Of a stretch of DNA of 13,162 bases, positions 1-5,258 are shown piece by piece. Source of the DNA: Allocoprobacillus merdigallinarum (GTDB lineage: Bacteria > Bacillota_I > Bacilli_A > Erysipelotrichales > Coprobacillaceae); NCBI GenBank assembly GCA_019117525.1, contig DWZO01000031.1:1-13162 (forward strand), given 5' to 3'. The first letter of the stretch is position 1. Each line of letters opens with the position of its first letter. Both the position numbers and the translations under genes were made by a program. The notes under the pieces were generated by a model. That model did not search any database. It saw nothing but the letters and a program-made list of their open reading frames with translations, and was not told where the DNA came from.

Positions 1-468
1 CATACATAACGCTCTTGCGATAGCAACCCTTTGTTTTTGCCCACCTGATAATTGTACACTGCTTTTATTTGCAAAAGTACTCATACCCACTTTTTCTAAA
101 TATTTGAAAGCCATTTGTTTTGCTTCTTCTTTATTTCTTTTTAAAACCTTGATTTGTCCAATCATACAGTTTTCTAATACTGTTAAATTGTTGAATAGAT
201 TAAATCCCTGAAACACCATACCAACTTTAGAACGATATTGATTCACATTGAAGTGACGATCTAAAATATCCTGGTCATGATATAAAATATGTCCATCATC
301 CAATCTTTCTAATAAGTTAATACAACGTAATAATGTTGATTTTCCACTTCCACTTGAACCAATAATTGTCACAACTTCACCTTTATGTATATCAAAATTG
401 ATATCATGCAAAACTTCTAATTGCTTAAATCTCTTTTTTAAATGTTGTACTTGAATAATTGTATCCAT
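1..468 (-). CDS. Amino-acid ABC transporter ATP-binding protein (3' end beyond window)
   Basis: This is the cytoplasmic ATPase of a polar amino-acid ABC importer, which powers uptake through the permease encoded just upstream. The start ATG is at 466-468, behind an AGGAGA site that overlaps the permease stop codon. The 156 codons visible contain the Walker A motif GSSGSGKST, the Q-loop segment MVFQGFNLF and the ABC signature LSGGQKQR followed by AIARAL. The sequence then leaves the window, so Walker B and the H-loop are not visible. The pattern 'RCINLLE...GHI' and the Q-loop context are typical of the GlnQ/HisP group of ATPases. It is the third gene of the operon SBP-permease-ATPase and is presumably controlled by the lysine riboswitch at the head of that operon. 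Family assignment is firm; lysine as substrate is inferred from the leader. Confidence 0.93.
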   Translation of the reverse strand, partial: MDTIIQVQHLKKRFKQLEVLHDINFDIHKGEVVTIIGSSGSGKSTLLRCINLLERLDDGHILYHDQDILDRHFNVNQYRSKVGMVFQGFNLFNNLTVLENCMIGQIKVLKRNKEEAKQMAFKYLEKVGMSTFANKSSVQLSGGQKQRVAIARALCM

Positions 469-476
469 AATATCTC

Positions 477-1199
477 CTAACTGCAAAAGTCCTTGCTTTG
501 TTTTTCAGAATTCAATCTTTTTTCGATATAATTTAAAATAAAGGTACTGATCGTTGTTAAAAATAAATAAATGATTGCAGCAACCAAGAAACATTCAATA
601 TATTTCATATTTGATCCTGCCACAGATGTCGTCTGAAAATATAATTCTGTTACAGAAATAACATTCAGCATAGAACTGTCTTTGATATTGACAATCAACT
701 GGTTCCCAATTGATGGAAATGTATTTTTAATAGCTTGTGGAAAAATCACTGATATAAGTGTCTGACTTGTTGTCATTCCCAAACTCTTTGCAGCTTCACT
801 CTGTCCTGCATCAACAGATTGAATACCTGCACGAATGATTTCAGCCATATATGCTCCTGTATTAATAGAGATAATAAACAATCCAGCAACTAAAGGAGTC
901 CAATTGAAAGCAGGCTTTAATAAATAATATAAGAACATAGCCTGTACCATCATAGGTGTTCCTCTAAATACCCAGATATAAAAACCTGTAATCCATTTTC
1001 CTAAGCGTTTGAATAGACGACTGACTGATGAATCATAATCATTGATTTCAATAGCTCTTATACCACCTACAACTAACCCTATAAGAAAACCACAAACAGT
1101 TCCTACAACAGCATATAATAAAGTAATTTGAATACCGTAACTGAACAGAGACATATTTTCAACAAATATTTCCCATGCTTTTGCAAAATCAATACTCAT
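477..1199 (-). CDS. Amino-acid ABC transporter permease (His/Glu/Gln/Arg/opine family)
   Basis: This is the membrane-spanning subunit of the importer. The 240-residue protein is the usual size for the family. It has a hydrophobic first helix (about residues 20-48), a charged loop (about 49-70), and then the family segment 'FRGTPMMVQ' (78-86). The cytoplasmic EAA loop that docks on the ATPase starts with EAAKSLGM at residue 135 and continues to PQAI near 157. The segment 'VNIKDSSML' (170-178) is also typical. More hydrophobic helices follow to about residue 224. The start is preceded by AGGAGA inside the 3' end of the binding-protein gene, only 3 bp from its stop codon. The spacing implies co-transcription, probably with translational coupling. 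Permeases of this family can act as homodimers, which fits the presence of a single permease gene in the visible operon. Confidence 0.95.
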   Translation of the reverse strand: MSIDFAKAWEIFVENMSLFSYGIQITLLYAVVGTVCGFLIGLVVGGIRAIEINDYDSSVSRLFKRLGKWITGFYIWVFRGTPMMVQAMFLYYLLKPAFNWTPLVAGLFIISINTGAYMAEIIRAGIQSVDAGQSEAAKSLGMTTSQTLISVIFPQAIKNTFPSIGNQLIVNIKDSSMLNVISVTELYFQTTSVAGSNMKYIECFLVAAIIYLFLTTISTFILNYIEKRLNSEKQSKDFCS

Positions 1200-1202
1200 A
1201 AA

Positions 1203-2030
1203 TTATTCTCCTGCTGGCTGTCTATCAACAGCTTCGCTCATCAGTTGTTTTCTTTCATCTACCGTAATCTTATCTAAAGATGCCTGTACCTGTTTAAAGA
1301 ATTCACTATCTCTTGTTCCTTCTTTTAAACCAATAGATACTGTTGTATCACATTCAAAACCTTTTCCTTCATCAAAATGTACAATTGTTAAATCTTTATT
1401 GGCTGCAACAACACCTTCAGCAACAGCCATTTCTGCAGTGATTCCATCAACATCTCCCTGTTGTAAAGCAACAACCATTTCAGGATAAGTGGCTTTTGCT
1501 GTAGCATGATGAACACCTTTGATCTGATCAATGACATCATCATAGTTTGTTCCTTTTTGCCCAACAACATTTTTACCACTGAATTGTTGAATATCTGTAA
1601 ACTTCGCTTCTTCACCATCTTTACGTACAATCATAATCATACCTTCGCTATCGTAATATGGTGTTGTAAAATCAATACCTTCTTCTCTTGTTTCATTCGC
1701 TGTCATTCCAGCAATAATGGCATCAATTTCACCAGATTCCAAAGCCACTGTTAATCCATCCCATGATATTTTCTTAATCACCAATTCTTTTCCTAAATCA
1801 TCCGCAATTCTTTTGGCAATCTGTACATCATATCCATCAGCATATCCAGCATTACCCAATGATACTGTTGTATCACTTTCCTGACTTGTCTGCCAGTTAA
1901 ATGGTGCATAAGAACATTCCATTCCCACAACAAACTGATCTTTATTGGCTGATGCCTGTTCACCACCGCCACATCCAAATAAAGTCATTGCCATTGCCAT
2001 AGCCACTAAAACTTTTCCTAATTTTTTCAT
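1203..2030 (-). CDS. Amino-acid ABC transporter substrate-binding lipoprotein, probably lysine
   Basis: This is an extracellular solute-binding protein, family 3, that captures an amino acid for the permease/ATPase pair downstream. The 275-residue protein opens with a lipoprotein signal peptide: basic MKK, a hydrophobic Ala/Met-rich stretch, and the lipobox LFGC with Cys20 as the lipidation site. The polar Gly/Ser/Ala stretch after Cys20 is a typical linker. The SBP_bac_3 hallmarks follow: 'GYDVQIAKRIADDLG', 'SWDGLTVALESGEIDAIIAGM', 'FTTPYYDSEG', and a second-lobe 'QQGDVDGITAEMAVA'. The start ATG follows a GAGAGGG site after about 240 nt of structured leader. Lysine as substrate is inferred from the lysine riboswitch in that leader; the protein sequence alone would allow arginine, glutamine or cystine. 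The lipobox makes it a substrate for the Lgt encoded in this same window. Confidence 0.94.
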   Translation of the reverse strand: MKKLGKVLVAMAMAMTLFGCGGGEQASANKDQFVVGMECSYAPFNWQTSQESDTTVSLGNAGYADGYDVQIAKRIADDLGKELVIKKISWDGLTVALESGEIDAIIAGMTANETREEGIDFTTPYYDSEGMIMIVRKDGEEAKFTDIQQFSGKNVVGQKGTNYDDVIDQIKGVHHATAKATYPEMVVALQQGDVDGITAEMAVAEGVVAANKDLTIVHFDEGKGFECDTTVSIGLKEGTRDSEFFKQVQASLDKITVDERKQLMSEAVDRQPAGE

Positions 2031-2056
2031 ATAAACCCTCTCTTTCTATATACACA

Positions 2057-2088
2057 TAAAATAAAAGCCGTGCTATTAACACGACTTT
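2057..2088 (-). terminator. Riboswitch-controlled intrinsic terminator
   Basis: On the minus strand a 9-bp stem AAAGUCGUG / CACGGCUUU (2080-2088 with 2064-2072, one G-U pair) closes a 7-nt loop UUAAUAG. It is followed at once by UAUUUUA. It lies between the lysine aptamer and the binding-protein gene, which places it as the off-state of the expression platform. The competing antiterminator helix pairs 2095-2106 with 2072-2083. That helix takes over the loop and four bases of the 5' arm (CGUG), so both structures cannot form together. Confidence 0.88.
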
Positions 2089-2094
2089 AATGAC

Positions 2095-2262
2095 CATATT
2101 AATAGCGCCTCTTCATTTTCATGAAGGAGTGTTATGAGTATTTCCCATAACCCCAAGATAGAGATTTGCCAATATCTATCTTTCGGCAATGATTACCTTT
2201 CCCATTCTTCTTCGTTTGCCAACTCCAAATGGTACTCTGATACACTGCTGCCTCTAATTCTT
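2095..2262 (-). promoter_or_regulatory. Lysine riboswitch (L-box) aptamer
   Basis: Read on the minus strand, the leader matches the lysine-aptamer layout from memory of the B. subtilis lysC and T. maritima sequences. It begins with UUAGAGGCAGC, then AGAGUA opening P2 (CCAUU...AAUGG), with UUUGGAG in P2 as in B. subtilis. Next come GGGAAAGG and UUGCCGAAAG. P3 follows (AGAUAGA/UCUAUCU), then CUUGGGG, and P4 (GUUAUG/CAUAAC) with the loop GGGAAAUAC that resembles T. maritima. P5 is CUUCAU-GAAA-AUGAAG, and the 3' strand is AGGCGCUAUU. P1 looks short and imperfect by eye (UAG/CUA plus weak flanking pairs). The 3' strand of P1 is also the 5' strand of the antiterminator. Expected behaviour is lysine binding, P1 formation, termination and loss of transporter expression. 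Not confirmed by a covariance model. Confidence 0.9.
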
Positions 2263-2278
2263 TTATTTTACGTTCTTT

Positions 2279-2307
2279 ATGCTATACTCTTTTTCATGTC
2301 TTGTCAA
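2279..2307 (-). promoter_or_regulatory. Promoter of the lysine-riboswitch/ABC transporter operon
   Basis: A perfect -35 TTGACA (2302-2307) is separated by exactly 17 bp from a -10 TAGCAT (2279-2284, 4 of 6 matches to TATAAT). Predicted transcription start is near 2272, about 10 nt before the first aptamer bases. This is where a riboswitch transcript should begin. Confidence 0.8.
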
Positions 2308-2308
2308 C

Positions 2309-2328
2309 TTTTTTCACATTTTTTCACA
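2309..2328 (-). repeat. Perfect tandem 10-bp repeat upstream of the -35 box
   Basis: The minus-strand sequence TGTGAAAAAA occurs twice head-to-tail (2319-2328 and 2309-2318), ending one base before the TTGACA box. The A-tracts are in phase with about one helical turn. This fits an UP-element for RNA polymerase alpha or a site for a DNA-binding regulator. Which of these applies cannot be told from sequence. Confidence 0.7.
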
Positions 2329-2355
2329 AAAAAATATGAATTCCTGCTGATTTTT

Positions 2356-3417
2356 TTAAGATACAGTCATCTGTTTTTCTTCAATAATTCCTTTTAACGT
2401 CTGTAATCGTTCAATACTTTCTTTGGTAAAGATATCTTCTGGATCTGCTGATCCTTCATTTGCTAACATAACAAGTGAAATCCAAACCAAAACATTATAA
2501 ATATTAATCTTTTGATTTTCTTTATTGTTTTCAATACGTTCACGTGAAATCCATTCAATCTCTTTCATATGATTTTCTACAAAATCATCCAATTCATTAA
2601 TATACGTATATCCCATATAATGGAATCTTTGAACCAGTCGAGATTGTGAAATCAGTTCTGAATCTCTTTCAAACTGAAATTGAAATTCTGTATGCAATTT
2701 TTCTAAAATATTATTAATGCGTGGTGATGTATTGACATATTGTGCCAATGAATTGGCATTGATATCTGTTTTTAAAACTTTTTCAATATGCACAATACCC
2801 TTATTATATTCATCGACTTCTCTTGCAATCTGTACAAATTCTTCATCTAACAATTCTAATGATGCTGAAAGACGTGTTAATCGTCTACGAATATCCTTAG
2901 GAATTTCATACTGTGATTTGTATCCTAGCCCATGTTCTATTTCTGCCCATGAATGTTGTAATGTCGTACGAATCTGTAATTCAAAAATAATATCTTTATA
3001 CGCAGAATACTCAATCAATTGACATCTTTCATCATTAAATTTAATTAACAGATGCAAAGAATTATAACCAAAGTCAATACGATCATCATAATTTTTCTTT
3101 CTTTTATCATTATATTCTACAATATCAAAATTTTCTTTTACACAATCATAAATACGATCAACATCATTTTCAAATAAAGTAATAATACGACAAGCCACAA
3201 CATCTGTAATTTGACGAATGTCCGTATATTTATTCTTATATGTGATTTTTTTCATTAATGCGCCTTCGCTTTTAATCCTAATCGCCATATTAGAAATACG
3301 AAAATGATGGGTATCAATAATACGTGTAAAAATATCTTCAATATCATGTTTCAAAGAACGATAAACGTCCTGATTATCATGATATTGTTTAATAATTTTC
3401 TTTGCAGAGTTATGCAT
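2356..3417 (-). CDS. Stand-alone RelA/SpoT-type (p)ppGpp synthetase with unassigned C-terminal region
   Basis: The predicted activity is pyrophosphate transfer from ATP to GDP/GTP (or another acceptor) by a RelA/SpoT synthetase domain. The core motifs are all present: RIKSEGALMKKI (47-58, ATP-binding R/K/S/K), TDVVACRII (71-79, with the Asp and Arg of the 'D..G.RI' motif, though Gly is replaced by Ala), FGYNSLH (116-122, G-loop), and ELQIRTTLQHSWAEIEHGLGYK starting at 146, with Glu146, Gln148, Arg150 and Glu161. There is no N-terminal HD hydrolase domain and no TGS or ACT domain, so it is a small-alarmone-synthetase-like protein. At 353 residues it is much longer than RelP/RelQ (about 210). 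Residues after about 200 are largely helical and charged by appearance, with a hydrophobic stretch near 306-319, and I cannot assign them. The start has a strong AGGTGA site 4 nt upstream, and the gene has its own promoter. It could be a housekeeping synthetase or a toxin-type synthetase; sequence alone does not decide. Confidence 0.88.
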   Translation of the reverse strand: MHNSAKKIIKQYHDNQDVYRSLKHDIEDIFTRIIDTHHFRISNMAIRIKSEGALMKKITYKNKYTDIRQITDVVACRIITLFENDVDRIYDCVKENFDIVEYNDKRKKNYDDRIDFGYNSLHLLIKFNDERCQLIEYSAYKDIIFELQIRTTLQHSWAEIEHGLGYKSQYEIPKDIRRRLTRLSASLELLDEEFVQIAREVDEYNKGIVHIEKVLKTDINANSLAQYVNTSPRINNILEKLHTEFQFQFERDSELISQSRLVQRFHYMGYTYINELDDFVENHMKEIEWISRERIENNKENQKINIYNVLVWISLVMLANEGSADPEDIFTKESIERLQTLKGIIEEKQMTVS

Positions 3418-3436
3418 AAAATCACCTCATATTTTC

Positions 3437-3465
3437 ATTATACGCTCCTTATATGAAATATTCAT
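3437..3465 (-). promoter_or_regulatory. Candidate promoter of the RelA/SpoT-type gene
   Basis: A perfect -10 TATAAT (3437-3442) lies about 20 bp before the start codon. The -35 at 17-bp spacing is poor (ATGAAT, 3460-3465). The implied 5' leader is very short, about 13 nt, but still includes the AGGTGA ribosome-binding site. It sits just after the lgt terminator, so the gene is probably transcribed independently. Confidence 0.55.
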
Positions 3466-3476
3466 GAACAAAACAC

Positions 3477-3508
3477 ATAAGAAAAAAATGTGGCTATATA
3501 CCACATTT
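3477..3508 (-). terminator. Intrinsic terminator at the end of the ctpA-lgt operon
   Basis: The minus strand shows AAATGTGG - TATATAG - CCACATTT (3501-3508 with 3486-3493), a perfect 8-bp stem, followed by TTTTCTTATG. The first arm overlaps the lgt stop codon (3507-3509). It ends the large operon and isolates the RelA/SpoT-type gene. Confidence 0.88.
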
Positions 3509-4316
3509 AACTCATATCAATGTAATGGACTTCTTTTCCTTTTAAATGAACATAAATGATTCCAATAAGACCAGCTATAATAAAAGCAATTGAAATCAAT
3601 TGAGCCATACGAATTGGTCCAAACATAAGACTATCTGTACGTAATCCTTCAACTGGGAAACGCACTAAACCATAGAATAGGAAATAACTAAAGAATTGAA
3701 CACCCTGGTGTTTTTGAAATCTTCTAATCACAAACACAATAAGCAAAAAAGCCATTATATTTCCCATTGATTCATATAAAAATGTAGGATGATGATATAC
3801 CCCATTCATATACATATTATCAATAATGAATTGTGGAAGATGCAAAGACTGTAAAAATGATAAGCTAACTTCTCCTCCATATGCTTCATGATTGAAAAAG
3901 TTTCCCCATCTTCCAAGCGCCTGGGCAATCAATACGCCAGGCATAATGGCATCACCAGCCAGTAATAATGGAATATCATGCTTTTTAAAGAAATAATAAC
4001 TATAAATCAGTCCTGCAAAGATTCCACCTTGAATAGCTAAACCGCCATGCCAAATAGCAAAAATCTCTAATGGTTGAGAAGCATACATTTCATCAAAGGT
4101 AAAAATAACATACCAGATTCTAGCACCGACAATTCCAATCAATAAGACTGCAAAGAAATAATCAGATAAAATATCTTTAGAATACCCTAATTGTTTAAAA
4201 CGATATTGCCCTAAAAAATATGCAATACATGCACCTGTGAGAATACAAACCGCATACCACTGAATATGGATTGGTCCAATAGTGACAAAAGTTGAAAAAT
4301 CTTCAAAGAATGTCAT
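3507..4316 (-). CDS. lgt: Prolipoprotein diacylglyceryl transferase
   Basis: Lgt is an integral membrane enzyme that moves diacylglycerol from phosphatidylglycerol to the lipobox cysteine of prolipoproteins, the first step of lipoprotein maturation. The 269-residue protein is of normal length and contains several hydrophobic helices (about 18-36, 51-72, 92-110, 185-197, 206-218, 238-257). The Lgt signature GRWGNFFNHEAYG is at residues 135-147, 'WHGGLAIQGG' at 89-98, 'HPTFLYES' at 176-183, and 'VEGLRTDSL' at 222-230. These carry the conserved arginine, histidine and glutamate residues of the family. Its ATG overlaps the hprK stop codon as ATGA with no strong separate ribosome-binding site, so translation is probably coupled to hprK. 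The hprK-lgt order is as in B. subtilis. The binding protein at 1203-2030 is one likely substrate. Confidence 0.97.
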   Translation of the reverse strand: MTFFEDFSTFVTIGPIHIQWYAVCILTGACIAYFLGQYRFKQLGYSKDILSDYFFAVLLIGIVGARIWYVIFTFDEMYASQPLEIFAIWHGGLAIQGGIFAGLIYSYYFFKKHDIPLLLAGDAIMPGVLIAQALGRWGNFFNHEAYGGEVSLSFLQSLHLPQFIIDNMYMNGVYHHPTFLYESMGNIMAFLLIVFVIRRFQKHQGVQFFSYFLFYGLVRFPVEGLRTDSLMFGPIRMAQLISIAFIIAGLIGIIYVHLKGKEVHYIDMS

Positions 4317-5248
4317 GATGATTTACTCTTAATATTGTCAAGAATACGATTGACAAATTCCTTGCTTGAATCAAATCCAGAATCTTTAAGTTGCATATTC
4401 ATCACAGCTGCTTCTATAATAGCAGACATACTTCTTCCACCAGTTACAGGCACGACAATCTTAGGAATTTGGATACCCAAGATTTCTTCCATAACGTCAT
4501 CTTCTTCCATACCAATTCTTGTATATTCACGTGATGGAAGCCAACGTTCCAACTGAATAATTAAATCAACATGATCTTTTGGTAATACTGAGGCGACCCC
4601 AAACATCTTAGAAACATCAATAACCCCGATACCTCTGATTTCTAATAAATTGCGTAAAACTTCAGGAGCACGACCTACAATTCCCTGACCAATATGATAA
4701 AGTTCAATAGCATCATCAGCAATCAAAAAATGCCCACGTTTAATTAACTCTAAAGCAATCTCTGATTTTCCAATACCACTATCACCACGAATCACAACAC
4801 CTTTACCATAAATATTTAAAAAGACTCCATGCATCAATGTTTCTGCTGCTAAAGCTTCATCAAGTGTTCCAGTTAAATCTATAGAAACACGACCTGTGGC
4901 CTGTGTTGTTTCAAAAATTGGAAAATTTCTCTTGATTGCAATATTTTTCAAAATTTCTGGACATGAATATCCTTTCGCAATAATAATACAAGGTGTTTCA
5001 TCATTGGCTAATTTAGAAAAACATGCAAGTTGTGATTCTTTGCTCATTTCTTTAACGAAAGAAATTTCTTTTTCTCCAAATAATATAATTCTTCTAAAAT
5101 CTGTATGTTTAAAAAATCCTGCCAATTCAAATCCTGGTCGATTCATTTCTGGCACAAAGACTTCTCTTTCCAAAGCTGATTCATCACCTGATATCTGATG
5201 AAATAAAGCTGGTTTCAATAAATCTTTGATTTTCACTGACTTTCCCAT
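4313..5248 (-). CDS. hprK: HPr kinase/phosphorylase
   Basis: HprK phosphorylates the phosphocarrier HPr on a serine and reverses this by phosphorolysis. It is the sensor of carbon catabolite repression in low-GC Gram-positives and acts in the cytoplasm as a hexamer. The 311-residue length is standard. An N-terminal regulatory domain (about 1-130) precedes the catalytic domain: His140, Walker A GDSGIGKS (155-162), 'LIADDAIEL' (175-183) with the acidic pair, and the signature 'LEIRGIGVIDV' (202-212). The C-terminal 'VPVTGGRSMSAIIEAAVMN' (266-284) keeps the arginine but differs from the PVRPGRN form I recall for bacilli. The AGGAGG ribosome-binding site (5255-5260) overlaps the uvrA stop codon, 10 bp upstream. 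It is co-transcribed with uvrA and lgt. Confidence 0.97.
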   Translation of the reverse strand: MGKSVKIKDLLKPALFHQISGDESALEREVFVPEMNRPGFELAGFFKHTDFRRIILFGEKEISFVKEMSKESQLACFSKLANDETPCIIIAKGYSCPEILKNIAIKRNFPIFETTQATGRVSIDLTGTLDEALAAETLMHGVFLNIYGKGVVIRGDSGIGKSEIALELIKRGHFLIADDAIELYHIGQGIVGRAPEVLRNLLEIRGIGVIDVSKMFGVASVLPKDHVDLIIQLERWLPSREYTRIGMEEDDVMEEILGIQIPKIVVPVTGGRSMSAIIEAAVMNMQLKDSGFDSSKEFVNRILDNIKSKSS

Positions 5249-5258
5249 GTATTTCCTC

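Noticed and set aside
1388..1978. Short minus-strand open frames inside the binding-protein gene
   Set aside because: They are out-of-frame readings of a clear SBP_bac_3 coding region with biased composition and no support of their own.
2095..2262. SAM (S-box) or T-box leader as alternative identity
   Set aside because: No T-box specifier/antiterminator sequence (UGGNACC) and no S-box core was found, while several separated lysine-aptamer blocks occur in the right order.
2328..2357. Possible terminator after the RelA/SpoT-type gene (A7 and T7 tracts flanking a 16-nt loop)
   Set aside because: The stem would be almost only A-U pairs with a large loop, too weak to call. Readthrough into the riboswitch operon or an unseen terminator remains possible.
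2134..2397. Plus-strand open frame of 87 codons with a hydrophobic C-terminal part
   Set aside because: It is antisense to the lysine riboswitch and its promoter and to the end of the RelA/SpoT-type gene. The apparent hydrophobicity comes from T-rich promoter sequence, and the structured minus-strand RNA explains the region better.
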